NCBI GenBank assembly: GCA_963976625.1
Contig: CAXBLA010000007.1
Span: forward strand, 49,213-113,212
Source: UBA1924 sp963976625
GTDB taxonomy: Bacteria > Planctomycetota > Phycisphaerae > Phycisphaerales > UBA1924
Direction of reading: 5' to 3'
Length of the DNA stretch: 64,000 bases
Position 1 is the first letter of the stretch; the number at the start of each line of letters is the position of its first letter. The position numbers were made by a program, and so were the translations under genes. Under the pieces are notes generated by a model, which worked only from the letters and a program-made list of their open reading frames with translations, had not been told where the DNA came from and did no database searches. Positions 1 to 9,234 of the stretch are shown here, one piece after another.

Positions 1-1
1 C

Positions 2-589
2 GGCGCCGCGATCGGCGGCATGGCCGAGTCCGCCAAGCGTACCGGCTCGCACGAGGTCGAAGCCGAGTACAACGGCATCGCGGGGCATTCGTTCACCGTC
101 GTCGTCAGCGCCAACCGCCTTATCGAGGGCAACAACCCCGGGCTCTCGGCTCGGCTCACCCAACGCATCAACGACCGGATCATCCAGAACGCCGGCCCGT
201 CGTTCGCGATCCCGAGCCAGGACCTGCTCACCGTGCTCTACAACACCCCGCAATGGATCGCGATGCCGCGTGGCGAGGTCGCCGAGATGCTCGGCGTCGA
301 GCGTCTGATCGTGCTCGAGGTCATCGAGTACTCGCTCCACGAGCCGGGCAACCAGTATGTCTGGGACGGCTCGGTCTCGGCGATGCTCTCTGTGTACGAG
401 TCCGACTCCGGGTTCCCCGATGATCCAACCTTCGAAAAGGCACTCCGGATCAAGTTCCCCGACTCGACCGGGTTTATGCGCAACGAACTCCCCGAAACCG
501 CCGTCACCACCGAGCTCTCCAATCGGCTCGTGAACCGCGCCTCTTGGCTCTTTTACACGCACGAAGAATCAAACATCATCCCGTATTAA
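2..589 (+). CDS. CsgG/TolB-like lipoprotein-type protein, 5' end missing
   Basis: The reading frame is open from the first bases of the window, so the true start lies upstream. The visible part begins with a Gly/Ala-rich stretch (GAAIGG) typical of the region just after a lipoprotein anchor. The following ~185 residues have the alternating pattern of the small alpha/beta domain found in TolB N-terminal and CsgG-like lipoproteins: a strand (HSFTVVV), a helix binding a named component (RLTQRINDRII), then EMLGVERLIVLEVIEYS. The next gene at 649 has the same general architecture, so the two may act together in the envelope. Function is unknown; the family suggestion is an inference from fold pattern only. 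Confidence 0.6.
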   Translation, partial: GAAIGGMAESAKRTGSHEVEAEYNGIAGHSFTVVVSANRLIEGNNPGLSARLTQRINDRIIQNAGPSFAIPSQDLLTVLYNTPQWIAMPRGEVAEMLGVERLIVLEVIEYSLHEPGNQYVWDGSVSAMLSVYESDSGFPDDPTFEKALRIKFPDSTGFMRNELPETAVTTELSNRLVNRASWLFYTHEESNIIPY

Positions 590-648
590 TCAACCCTGTA
601 TTCGCCCATCGCCCGACCCCATCGCCTGACCCCAGTTCTGAGCCACGC

Positions 649-1320
649 ATGCACACACACAAACGCTCTCTTACAACCACAACCATCCTGTTCTGGGCGT
701 TGATCGCCGGCGCGTTCACCCTCGTCCCGGGCTGCAACATCGCCACCCCGATCGCCTACGCCATCCACGGGCCTGAGAAGATCAAGCCCGTCTACTCCCT
801 CGCCGAGGACGCCAAGACGGTTGTCTTTGTCGATGACCCTTCGAGCCAGATCACCCAGCGCCGCCTGCGCTACGCGATCGCCAACCGCACCACCAAAGAG
901 CTGCTCGAGAAACGCATCCTCGTCGACATGCTCGATCCACGCGGGATCCTCACCGCCGCGAGCAACGAACGCTTCGGCGAACAGAAAAGTATCGCCGAAC
1001 TCGGGCGCTCGGTCGGAGCTGAGATCGTGATCTACGCGGTCATCACTGACTTCTCGATGTCACCCGAGACCGGGACATTCATACCGCGTTCGACCATGCG
1101 GGTGAAGATCATCGATGTCGCCTCGGGCACACGCCTGTGGCCGCCCGATGAGAAGGGCGCCCCGCTCTACATCCAGATCCCCCAGCGTCCGGGCACCGAT
1201 CCATCCACCACCGGCGAACGCTTGCAGGTCGAGCAGGACCTCGCGGAGCGCACCGGGCTCGGGCTCTCCCAGCTCTTCTACAAGCACGAGATCCAAGAAA
1301 CGGTGCTCAACCGAAGATGA
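649..1320 (+). CDS. Lipoprotein with CsgG/TolB-like domain
   Basis: 223 residues. The longer open frame starts at 544, inside the previous gene, but the ATG at 649 is followed directly by a classical lipoprotein signal: MHTHKR, a hydrophobic run, then the lipobox VPGC. Residues ~50-190 look like the CsgG/TolB N-terminal fold: a helix (RLRYAIANRTTKELLEK), then SIAELGRSVGAEIVIYAVITDF, the usual 'gather the name and parameter' pattern of envelope lipoproteins that assess assembly state. It ends in a 4-base ATGA overlap with the next gene, so the two are translationally coupled. Substrate and partner are unknown. Confidence 0.72.
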   Translation: MHTHKRSLTTTTILFWALIAGAFTLVPGCNIATPIAYAIHGPEKIKPVYSLAEDAKTVVFVDDPSSQITQRRLRYAIANRTTKELLEKRILVDMLDPRGILTAASNERFGEQKSIAELGRSVGAEIVIYAVITDFSMSPETGTFIPRSTMRVKIIDVASGTRLWPPDEKGAPLYIQIPQRPGTDPSTTGERLQVEQDLAERTGLGLSQLFYKHEIQETVLNRR

Positions 1321-2309
1321 TCAGCCTCGCACCACAAAGCGGAGTCATCCACCTAGTCAGCGTGCCCAGCGCGATGCCCAATGCGCATTCGCTCGGACGC
1401 ATCGTCCCCGCGATGCTCTGCGCCAAAGCCCTTGAGCATGGGCACACACCGCCCGGGCGCGTCATCCTCATCGGGGACAGCTCGTGTGAATCACAGGCCA
1501 AGCTCCTCGGGCTCGAATGGGACCTCCGGCTCGCGCCCCCCATCGGCGAGCCCCGCCTGCTGCGTCGAAAAATCAAAAAGCTCACCAAAGACGGATCGCG
1601 TGTGATCTGCTGGAACGACGAGCTCGCCGAGCTGCTCCCGGGCATCCAGACGAACCTCAACCTGATGTCCACGCTGCCCAGCCAGGCCCCCTCCTATGTC
1701 TCCAAACGCGTCGATATCCTCGCCTTCGAGCCCGGCGATCGGGACCACTGGATCGATCGGGGCAACTCGGTCACCCTCGACACGCTCTTGCCCCCGCTGC
1801 TCGACAACATCGCCGAGTCCGCCCGTTCGATCTCGCGCTCGGCGATGGGCATCGAGCCCCAGACCATGTGCATCGGTGCCCTCGCCGATCGACCATCGGA
1901 TGTCGACGCCCGCGAGCTCGCGTTTCTGCTCGGCTTGCTCAACGCCTCGGGCTACAACCTCACCGGGATCGTCCCCGAGACCGCCAGCCACCTGGCCGCC
2001 GCTCGTCGACACCACCGCGGGCTCGGATCACGGTTCCATCTACTGGTCGCGTCCGACCCGATCACCACACTGCTGCCCGCCTTCGACGCGCTCATCCACC
2101 CCTGCTTCGACAGCTCGGGCTCGTCGATGCTCATCGAGCGCATGTGCGAGAACGCCGATGTCCCCGTGCTGCGTCTGAACCAAACCACGCGGGCCGGGCT
2201 CTCTCGCGCCCCCGGTGTGGCCGGCCCGATCATCGAGCAACTCGACGAGATGATCGCGAACAACTCAAACCAAACTCAGCAGACCAAATCTGAGCCCACC
2301 CATGACTGA
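1317..2309 (+). CDS. Conserved protein of unknown function, possibly glycosyltransferase-like
   Basis: 330 residues, starting in an ATGA overlap with the upstream lipoprotein gene and overlapping the phosphatase gene by 8 bases. No signal peptide or membrane helix. The N-terminal half has LVSVPSAMPNAHSLGRIVPAMLCAKALEHGH and a strand GRVILIG; the C-terminal half has FHLLVASDPITTLLPAFDALIHPCFDSSGSSMLIERM. A two-lobed Rossmann-like layout with a late 'small surface-exposed locus and Ser/Asn-rich loop' resembles GT-B glycosyltransferases, in which a C-terminal site holds the nucleotide sugar. I see no diagnostic motif, so this is a weak inference. Coupling to a tyrosine phosphatase fits a regulatory or polysaccharide role. 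Confidence 0.55.
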   Translation: MISLAPQSGVIHLVSVPSAMPNAHSLGRIVPAMLCAKALEHGHTPPGRVILIGDSSCESQAKLLGLEWDLRLAPPIGEPRLLRRKIKKLTKDGSRVICWNDELAELLPGIQTNLNLMSTLPSQAPSYVSKRVDILAFEPGDRDHWIDRGNSVTLDTLLPPLLDNIAESARSISRSAMGIEPQTMCIGALADRPSDVDARELAFLLGLLNASGYNLTGIVPETASHLAAARRHHRGLGSRFHLLVASDPITTLLPAFDALIHPCFDSSGSSMLIERMCENADVPVLRLNQTTRAGLSRAPGVAGPIIEQLDEMIANNSNQTQQTKSEPTHD

Positions 2310-2859
2310 ACCAACCAGCGTGCTCTTCGTGTGCTTGGGCAACATCTGCCGCTCCCCGCTGGCCGACGGGATCTTTACCCATATGGTCCAGCAACAAGGT
2401 CTCCGCGATCGCTTCCGCATCGACTCCTGCGGCACCGGAGCCTGGCATGTCGGCAACCCGCCCGACCCACGCTCGGTCCTCACCGCCGCCAAACACAACA
2501 TCGACCTGACCACCCTCCTCGCCCGCCAGTTCGACGCCGACTCCGACCCGATCGAGTTCGATTGGATCATCCCCATGGACGCGTCCAACCAACGCGAGCT
2601 CATCAAGCAGGGCACACCCAAGGACAAAGTCCGTCTGATGCGATCGTTCGACCCCGCATATACAAATCAATCGAAAGCCCCCGATGTCCCCGACCCCTAT
2701 TATGGCGGCGACGACGGCTTCGACAAGGTCTACGAGATGCTAGTCCGGGCTTGTGATGGATTATTCAATAGCATATATACATTAAGTTTTACGCAGGGGT
2801 CCACAGACCATGACAGAAATGCATTTCACAAAAAGAACAAACAACTTGGCGAATCTTGA
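2302..2859 (+). CDS. Low-molecular-weight protein tyrosine phosphatase with an atypical tail
   Basis: 185 residues. The P-loop CLGNICRS (Cys11 nucleophile, Arg17) sits at the N terminus and the general-acid loop DVPDPYY has Asp131, so the catalytic residues of the family are all present. It removes phosphate from tyrosine or arginine residues of cytoplasmic proteins; bacterial members often act on polysaccharide-export kinases. Family members usually end close after the helix ACDGLF (about residue 155). Here a further ~30 residues follow, in DNA that turns AT-rich at about 2755, and the last 50 bases overlap the next gene. The tail therefore looks like a recombination product rather than native sequence. 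Confidence 0.9.
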   Translation: MTEPTSVLFVCLGNICRSPLADGIFTHMVQQQGLRDRFRIDSCGTGAWHVGNPPDPRSVLTAAKHNIDLTTLLARQFDADSDPIEFDWIIPMDASNQRELIKQGTPKDKVRLMRSFDPAYTNQSKAPDVPDPYYGGDDGFDKVYEMLVRACDGLFNSIYTLSFTQGSTDHDRNAFHKKNKQLGES

Positions 2860-3742
2860 ATATCTATTCATCGACAATGAACAGGCTAAAACTCTCCGGA
2901 ATAACTTGCTCAATGGACGGCATCAAGAGGCTGAAAATTTCCTCAACACTCTGACTGATACCAACGATCGGCACTATTACTTTGAAGCCGCAGCAGACTG
3001 GAACAAGACACCGGCGAAGGTCCAAGAGTGGTTTACATCTCAGAGTCGACCAGCCCAAATAGCTTCGACAATTCACAGAACGAAACAAGCATGGAACTAC
3101 AGCGACTGGACCTACGGGAGCAAAGATCCTGAAAAATTTCGTTCTGAAATAAACGCTTGCAATGAGCAGTTTACGCTATTAGCCACTTTGAACCCAAGGG
3201 ATGCCAGTTTCTATTATTGGCGAATCTGGATTGCCCGGGCTTTGTACCGCGCAGATCTTTCAAGAGAATTGTTCGACGAAGCATTGTCCAGAGAACCCGG
3301 ATGCAAAGCCAATGCTTCAAACTCATTGTTTACTGAATCGAGTTGGTGGTTTGGATCACCAAACGGGTTAGCCGAACATGCACGCAGCTTGATACCTCGG
3401 TTGCCAGCCAAGATCGGTGCTCACACACTGCTTATTGAAGCACACAAACTCAATTCAACCAGTTCACCAGAGGTTTGGTTAGACCCCGGCGTAAAGGGCG
3501 ACATCATCGAAGCGAATGACCAATGCATCCGGGAGGGCTTCCAAGGTGTCAATGGGCAAAGAAGCCGCCACTGGCTGGCGTGGGGGCTTTCGAAAATTCA
3601 TGAATACCAACGGGCCGCGGAACACTTCGAAGTTCTACTAGGCAATGCACCGGCAGAACCATGGGGTTCGATGCGCTTTGGTCTTGATCGGATCTTCAGT
3701 AGCTATAAGAGTGCGAAGAAAAAATCCATCGGCGCTAAATAG
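2810..3742 (+). CDS. Unrecognised AT-rich gene product, helical repeat-like
   Basis: 310 residues from ATG 2810; a second ATG at 2822 is also possible, and neither has a strong ribosome-binding site. Base composition and codon choice are clearly more AT-rich than the flanking genes. The protein is soluble, rich in Trp and Tyr, and made of repeated helix pairs (HQEAENFLNTLTDTNDRHYYF, FTLLATLNPRDASFYYWRIWIARALYR, RAAEHFEVLLGNAP), which resembles TPR-like scaffolds. I recognise no enzyme motif. It ends only 6 bases before the convergent sucB stop. Composition and the disturbed 3' end of the phosphatase gene suggest horizontal acquisition. Confidence 0.62.
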   Translation: MTEMHFTKRTNNLANLEYLFIDNEQAKTLRNNLLNGRHQEAENFLNTLTDTNDRHYYFEAAADWNKTPAKVQEWFTSQSRPAQIASTIHRTKQAWNYSDWTYGSKDPEKFRSEINACNEQFTLLATLNPRDASFYYWRIWIARALYRADLSRELFDEALSREPGCKANASNSLFTESSWWFGSPNGLAEHARSLIPRLPAKIGAHTLLIEAHKLNSTSSPEVWLDPGVKGDIIEANDQCIREGFQGVNGQRSRHWLAWGLSKIHEYQRAAEHFEVLLGNAPAEPWGSMRFGLDRIFSSYKSAKKKSIGAK

Positions 3743-3748
3743 CCAGAC

Positions 3749-5053
3749 TCAAAGATCCAGCATCAAGCGTGCGGGGTCTTCGATCGCGTCCTTGATACTC
3801 ACCAAGAACTGCACCGCTTCCGCTCCATCCACGATCCGGTGGTCGTAGCTCAGGGCGAGATACATCATCGGACGCAGCGCGATCGTGCCCGGGTTGGTCG
3901 GGTCCTCGGCGGGGCGTTTCTTGATGCCGTGCATCCCGAGGATCGCGCTCTGAGGCGGGTTCAAGATCGGGGTGGACATCAACGAACCAAAGATGCCGCC
4001 GTTGGTGATCGTGAAGGTGCCGCCCTGCATCTCGTCGAGAGTGATCTTGCCGTCGCGTGCACGCACGGCCATGTCCTTGATGGTGCTTTCGATCCCGGCG
4101 AAGGTCAGGTCCTCGGCGCTTCTGATCACGGGGACGACCAGGCCCTTGGGCCCGGACACCGCGATGGCGACATCGTTGTAGCTGTGCTTCTGGATCGCTG
4201 GCTTGCCGTTGTCGCCCTGAATGATGTACGAGTTGATCAGCGGGAACTTCTGGAGCGCCTGCGTGGTCGCCTTGACAAAGAACGACATGAACCCGAGGTT
4301 GATCCCGTGCTTGTCGGCGAAGGCTTCCTTGTGCTGCTTGCGCAGATCCATCACCGCGCCCATATCAACCTCGTTGAAGGTCGTGAGCATCGCGGCGGTC
4401 TGCTGGGCCTCGACCAAACGCGACGCGATGGCTTGACGCATGGGCGACATGCGCTCTTGCGTGACTTCGCGGGTCGTCCCGCCCGAGATCGCCGGCGAGG
4501 CTGATGGCGCTCCATCTTGGTGCGTCTGGATATACGCAAGAACATCTTGTTCGCGGATGCGACCCGAAGCACCGGTGCCGGTGATGCTCTTGAGATCGAG
4601 CCCCTTGTCGTCGGCCAGCTTGCGAGCGAGCGGCGTCGCCTTCACATCAGCGTTCGAAGCTGGAGCAGAAGCAGGAGCGGGTGCCGTAGCAACAGCTGTA
4701 GCCGGTGCGGCAGCCGGTTCTGAAGAGGCTGCGGGAGCAGGGGTTGAATCTGAAGCCGGTGCAGCGGACGAATCATCAGCCGGAGCAGATGCTGGTGCAT
4801 CGCCTGCGGGCTTGTCTGCGGACTCGTCGATCTCGCCGACCGATGCGCCGACATCAACTTCGTCGCCCTCGGCCGCGCTGTGCTTGACCACGCCCGAAGC
4901 CGGAGCAGGTACTTCCATCGTCACCTTGTCGGTCTCGAGCTCGAGCACGGTTTCATCACGCTCGACATACGCACCGTCGGCCACGCTCCAGGCAGCGATG
5001 ACGCCGCTGGTGACTGACTCGCCGACATTTGGGATCACAATCTGTGTGCTCAT
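3749..5053 (-). CDS. sucB: Dihydrolipoamide succinyltransferase, E2 of 2-oxoglutarate dehydrogenase
   Basis: 434 residues from ATG 5053 (GGAA about 6-10 bases upstream; an ATG four codons earlier is possible). Domains in order: lipoyl domain, residues ~3-75, with the lipoyl lysine in ETDKVTMEV; an Ala/Pro-rich linker, ~80-140; an E3/E1-binding domain around ATPLARKLADDKG to VLAYI; and the C-terminal acyltransferase domain ending with DHRIVDG, whose His and Asp are catalytic. It passes the succinyl group from E1 to CoA in the TCA cycle. It lies 51 bases downstream of sucA on the same strand. No dihydrolipoamide dehydrogenase gene is present in the window. Confidence 0.96.
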   Translation of the reverse strand: MSTQIVIPNVGESVTSGVIAAWSVADGAYVERDETVLELETDKVTMEVPAPASGVVKHSAAEGDEVDVGASVGEIDESADKPAGDAPASAPADDSSAAPASDSTPAPAASSEPAAAPATAVATAPAPASAPASNADVKATPLARKLADDKGLDLKSITGTGASGRIREQDVLAYIQTHQDGAPSASPAISGGTTREVTQERMSPMRQAIASRLVEAQQTAAMLTTFNEVDMGAVMDLRKQHKEAFADKHGINLGFMSFFVKATTQALQKFPLINSYIIQGDNGKPAIQKHSYNDVAIAVSGPKGLVVPVIRSAEDLTFAGIESTIKDMAVRARDGKITLDEMQGGTFTITNGGIFGSLMSTPILNPPQSAILGMHGIKKRPAEDPTNPGTIALRPMMYLALSYDHRIVDGAEAVQFLVSIKDAIEDPARLMLDL

Positions 5054-5104
5054 GGTCTGTTCCATCTCTGGCCGTCATTGGCCATTTGCTCGTATCTGTG
5101 TGCC

Positions 5105-8083
5105 TTACGCCTTGGCCGCGGCCGGGGCTTTTTTCTCTTTGCTTGCGTTGTCCTCGGGTGCGTCCCCGATGGCTTTGGAGATCACCAGTTCCTGCTCGAT
5201 CTTGTGCATCGACTTGGAACCCGTCGCCGGCGAACTCGATCGCGGACGCCCGACATAGCCCGGACGATCCCACCCCATCAGCTCCTGGAACATATCGCAG
5301 ATATGCAGGTAGGCGCCCGAGTTGTAGGTCTCTTCCTGCACCCATACCCGCTCGGCGCTCTGTGGGTACAGCGCATCGAGCTTGGCGATGAGTTCTTTGT
5401 GGAACGGGTACAGCTGCTCGACGCGCAGGATCGCGACATCGCGCTGATCGCGTGCGACGCGCCGCTGGTCGAGCTCGTGGTAGATCTTGCCGCTGCAGTA
5501 GATCACCTTGGTGACCTTGGCGCGATCCCATCCGTCTTGCTCGAAGCGTGGGTCGTCGAGCATCTCCTTGAAGCACCCGTCGTAGAGCTCCCCAAGCGGG
5601 CTCGTCGGGATACGCAGCATGCTCTTAGGCGTCATTACGATCAACGGCTTGCGATAGGTCCCCTTGACCTGGCGACGCAGCATGTGGAAGGTCTGCGACG
5701 CGGTCGATGGGTTGACGACGAGCATGTTGTCGTTGCCACAGATTTCGAGGAAGCGTTCCAACCGGGCCGACGAATGCTCCGGACCAGCGCCCTCGTGCCC
5801 GTGAGGCAGCAGCATCACCAGCCCGCTCCAGCGTTCCCACTTGAGCTGGGCCGACGCGATGAACTGGTCAACGATCGCCTGGGCGCCGTTGTAGAAGTCG
5901 CCGAACTGGGCTTCCCAAATCACGAGCATCCCCGGATCAGCAAGCGAGTAGCCGTACTCGAACGCGAGCACACCAACTTCAGACAACGGCGAGTCATGCA
6001 CACAGAAGTGGGCCTGGCGCGCCACCCCGTTGTCATCAAGGCTCCCGGGCGGGGTCGCGGTGCCCTCTTCGCCGATCTCACGGATCGAGTTGAGCGGAGT
6101 AAACGGCACGCCGGTTTCAAAATCGCGCACGACCGCATGACGATGCGAGAAGGTCCCGCGTCGGCAGTCCTGTCCGGACAGCCGGACCGGATGCCCCTCG
6201 GCCAGCAGCGTGCCATAGGCAAGCTGCTCGGCATCGGCGTACGAGATCATCTCGGCGCTTGGCAGCTCCTTGCGCTCCTTGAGCAGCTTCTTGAGCTTCG
6301 GGTTGAGCTTGAAATCTTCAGGCACCGTGCCGATCGCGTTGGCGACCTCTTCGACCTGCGCCTTGGTCACCTTGGTGTCCACGGGCTTGAAGTTGTACGC
6401 GTGCGAGAGCCCGTCCCAGCGTGCGCTCCCCGGGTCGATCGTCGGATCGTTGGGGGCGTTCTGTGCGGACTGCTGTGCCTTCTCGAGCGATTCGTTGAGC
6501 CGATGGGCGATCGACTGGCGGTCCGCCTCGTTGATCGCCTCTTCGGAGAGCAGCTTCTCGGTGTACACCTTGAGCACCGAAGGCTTCTTCTTAATTAGAT
6601 CCGCCATGATCGGCTGGGTGAAGCTCGTCTCGTCCTGCTCGTTGTGCCCATAGCGCCGGTAGCACACGAGATCGATAAACACATCACGCTTGAACTTCTG
6701 GCGATACTCCGCAGCGAGCTGCGCCACGGTGACGACGGCCTCGGGATCTTCACCATTGACATGGAAGATCGGGGCATCAATAAACTTGCCGATATCGGTG
6801 CAATAGCGCGCCGAGCGGGAGTCCTCGGGCAGCGTTGTAAACCCGATCTGGTTGTTGACCACTACATGGACGGTGCCGCCGGTGGTGTATCCGTCGAGCT
6901 GCGAGAAGTTGAGCACCTCCTGCACGATCCCCTGGCCCACGATCGCTGCGTCGCCGTGGAGCAGAATCGGGGTCACTCGCTCGCGTTCTGTATCGCCACG
7001 CAGGCGCTGCTTGGCCCGGCATCGCCCCTCGATCACGCCGTTGACGGCTTCGAGGTGGCTCGGGTTGCTCGCCATCGCGACATGAACCATCCGACCGTTG
7101 TTGAGCCGCCTGGTGCCCGAGTACCCGCGATGGTATTTCACATCGCCCCCGCCGTCGGCGAAGCCCTCGGACCAGTTGCCCTCAAACTCGGTAAAGATCT
7201 GCTCGAGCGTCTTGCCGATCGTGTTGTGGAGCACATTGAGCCGCCCGCGATGGGCCATCCCGATCACGATCTCCTCGGCTCCCAGATCCGAGAACGATTC
7301 GATCATGTGATCGAGCATCGGGATCAAGGATTCCGCCCCCTCAAGGCTGAAGCGTTTCTCGCCCGGGTAGCGCCGACCCAAGAACCGCTCGAACGATTCC
7401 GAGCGGGTGAGCTGCTCGAGAATGTTTGTTTTCTGAGGCTTCTCAAGCGTGAGCTTGCCGCCGATAGTCTCGTATCGTTCGAGCAGCCACGCACGCTGCT
7501 CGATGTCCGCCACATGCATGAACTCAACGCCGATGGTCGAGCAGTAGATCGATTCGAGCCGAGCGATCACATCGCGAAGAGGGATTTGTGCACCAAGCCC
7601 CATGCTTGAGCCGTCGACCGTGCGATCGAGATCGGATTCCTTGAGCCCGTGGTACGCGGGTGTGAGCGTGTCCGGACGATCGCGTTCGCGCCCGAACGGA
7701 TCGATCTGTGCGCACAGATGCCCCTGATCGCGGTACGCGCCGACGAGGTCGTCGACGATCGCTTCAAAGTGCGACGCCTTGCCCGCCGGTCGCCCGCGGG
7801 TAGGTGTGACACGGATCTGCCCATCCCCGCCCCCAGTTGCACCTCCGGCACCCGAAAAATCAGGAGCCGATGCCGGCGAGGCGCTCGCTGCTGGCGCCGG
7901 CGCGGAGCCATCGCCAAACAGCCGAAGCTCGTCGGCGTGCGCCAGGTCAAAGCCTTGGAAAAACGCACGGACTTCGGGATCGATCGATGAAGGATCAACC
8001 GTGTACGCCTTGTACTGCTCTTCGAGGTACTGGGCATTCCACTGGTTAATTGACGGCACATTCGGCTTAGGAACAGAGCTCAT
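5105..8083 (-). CDS. sucA: 2-oxoglutarate dehydrogenase E1 component
   Basis: 992 residues, somewhat longer than the ~930 usual for SucA. ATG 8083 is preceded by a strong GAGGAG ribosome-binding site. The N-terminal motif for docking to the E2 core is recognisable (NAQYLEEQYKAYTVDPSSID), then a low-complexity Ala/Gly/Pro insert (~65-95) that accounts for part of the extra length. The thiamin diphosphate domain shows GMAHRGRLNVL and HVNGEDPEAV; the transketolase-like C-terminal half shows SEVGVLAFEYGYSLADP, VMLLPHGHEGAGPEHSSARLER and VWVQEE. It decarboxylates 2-oxoglutarate and hands the succinyl group to SucB encoded just downstream. The C-terminal tail is Lys/Ala-rich. Confidence 0.96.
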   Translation of the reverse strand: MSSVPKPNVPSINQWNAQYLEEQYKAYTVDPSSIDPEVRAFFQGFDLAHADELRLFGDGSAPAPAASASPASAPDFSGAGGATGGGDGQIRVTPTRGRPAGKASHFEAIVDDLVGAYRDQGHLCAQIDPFGRERDRPDTLTPAYHGLKESDLDRTVDGSSMGLGAQIPLRDVIARLESIYCSTIGVEFMHVADIEQRAWLLERYETIGGKLTLEKPQKTNILEQLTRSESFERFLGRRYPGEKRFSLEGAESLIPMLDHMIESFSDLGAEEIVIGMAHRGRLNVLHNTIGKTLEQIFTEFEGNWSEGFADGGGDVKYHRGYSGTRRLNNGRMVHVAMASNPSHLEAVNGVIEGRCRAKQRLRGDTERERVTPILLHGDAAIVGQGIVQEVLNFSQLDGYTTGGTVHVVVNNQIGFTTLPEDSRSARYCTDIGKFIDAPIFHVNGEDPEAVVTVAQLAAEYRQKFKRDVFIDLVCYRRYGHNEQDETSFTQPIMADLIKKKPSVLKVYTEKLLSEEAINEADRQSIAHRLNESLEKAQQSAQNAPNDPTIDPGSARWDGLSHAYNFKPVDTKVTKAQVEEVANAIGTVPEDFKLNPKLKKLLKERKELPSAEMISYADAEQLAYGTLLAEGHPVRLSGQDCRRGTFSHRHAVVRDFETGVPFTPLNSIREIGEEGTATPPGSLDDNGVARQAHFCVHDSPLSEVGVLAFEYGYSLADPGMLVIWEAQFGDFYNGAQAIVDQFIASAQLKWERWSGLVMLLPHGHEGAGPEHSSARLERFLEICGNDNMLVVNPSTASQTFHMLRRQVKGTYRKPLIVMTPKSMLRIPTSPLGELYDGCFKEMLDDPRFEQDGWDRAKVTKVIYCSGKIYHELDQRRVARDQRDVAILRVEQLYPFHKELIAKLDALYPQSAERVWVQEETYNSGAYLHICDMFQELMGWDRPGYVGRPRSSSPATGSKSMHKIEQELVISKAIGDAPEDNASKEKKAPAAAKA

Positions 8084-8295
8084 AGCACTCCTCAGTCACC
8101 CAACAAACATGGCGTTCCTCGCCGCGTTTGCGTGGACTATCGGACGAAAAACCGGGACATCTAGCCCAGCGACAATCGTAGTCCTACTTATCGACCTTTG
8201 AGTATCCCAATCCACCAATTCCCGCACCTTTGGGCAGAAGATATCAGACCGCCTAGACAGATCGGTCCAGCACCGGGTCGGGGAGAACCGCTGGT

Positions 8296-9234
8296 TTATC
8301 CGAACCGACCCGAGACATAATGCTCGGTTTCGATCAGCTTGGGGGTCTGGAAGAGCGTCGCGGTCGGGCCGTACTCGACCAGGCGTCCGAGGTACATAAA
8401 CGCCGTGTAGTCGGAGACACGCGCCGCCTGCTGCATGTTGTGCGTTACGATCAGCACCGTGTAGCGCTCCGAGATCTCGGTGATCAGTTCCTCGATCTTG
8501 AGCGTCGCCACCGGGTCGAGCGCCGAGCAGGGCTCGTCGAGCAAGAGCACCTCAGGATCAGCCACAATTGCGCGGGCGATGCAGATCCGCTGCTGCTGCC
8601 CGCCAGATAACCCCAAGGCGGACTTCTTGAGCCGATCCTTGACCTCGTCCCAGATCGCCGCGGCCCGCAGGCTCTTCTCGCACGCCTCTTCGAGCACTTC
8701 CTTGCGACGCTCGCCGTCGATCCGCAGCGGGTACACCACATTCTCAAAGATCGACATCGGGAACGGGTTGGGCTTCTGGAACACCATCCCGAGGCGCTTA
8801 CGCAGCGAGATCACATCCACCGACGGGGCGTAGATCGACGAATCGTTGAGCGCGATCCCGCCCTCGACCCGGACGCCATCGACGAGGTCGTTCATCCGGT
8901 TGATCGAACGCAGCAGCGTGGACTTGCCACAGCCCGAAGGCCCGATCAACGCCGTGACGGCCCCGCGGGGCACACGCATGGACACATCGTGGATCGCCTT
9001 GGTCTCCGAGTACCACAGATTAAACCGCTCGACATCGATCACCGCCGGGGTGTCGAGCACCTCCTGATGGACCGTGGCCTCGGGGACCTCGCCACGCCGG
9101 ATGGCTTCGATGACCTCGTAGACAGGCTCCTGCGTGCCTCGACTAGGCTCGTAGGCCACCGAGCGGACCACGGGTTTGGAGGGCGCAACGGGTTGTGTTG
9201 ATTCTGTGTCCATAGTGTTTACCGTGGTGGTCAT
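8296..9234 (-). CDS. pstB: Phosphate ABC transporter ATP-binding protein
   Basis: 312 residues from ATG 9234, which overlaps the pstA stop as ATGA; a longer frame exists but would lie inside pstA. Walker A is GPSGCGKST, the Q-loop follows GMVFQKPNPFP, the signature is LSGGQQQRICIARAI, and Walker B is VLLLDEPCSALDP, then the His switch TVLIVTHNM. About 60 extra N-terminal residues precede the ABC core (which starts near IDVERFNLWYSETKAI); they carry no recognisable motif. The KPNPFP motif and CSALDP are specific for PstB. It energises phosphate uptake through PstC-PstA at the inner membrane. Confidence 0.95.
   Translation of the reverse strand: MTTTVNTMDTESTQPVAPSKPVVRSVAYEPSRGTQEPVYEVIEAIRRGEVPEATVHQEVLDTPAVIDVERFNLWYSETKAIHDVSMRVPRGAVTALIGPSGCGKSTLLRSINRMNDLVDGVRVEGGIALNDSSIYAPSVDVISLRKRLGMVFQKPNPFPMSIFENVVYPLRIDGERRKEVLEEACEKSLRAAAIWDEVKDRLKKSALGLSGGQQQRICIARAIVADPEVLLLDEPCSALDPVATLKIEELITEISERYTVLIVTHNMQQAARVSDYTAFMYLGRLVEYGPTATLFQTPKLIETEHYVSGRFG

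Noticed and set aside
3749..8083. Long open frames on the opposite strand of sucA, pstC, gspE and rny
   Set aside because: They are antisense shadows of strongly coding GC-rich genes, with repetitive Arg/Pro/Ala composition and no start signals.
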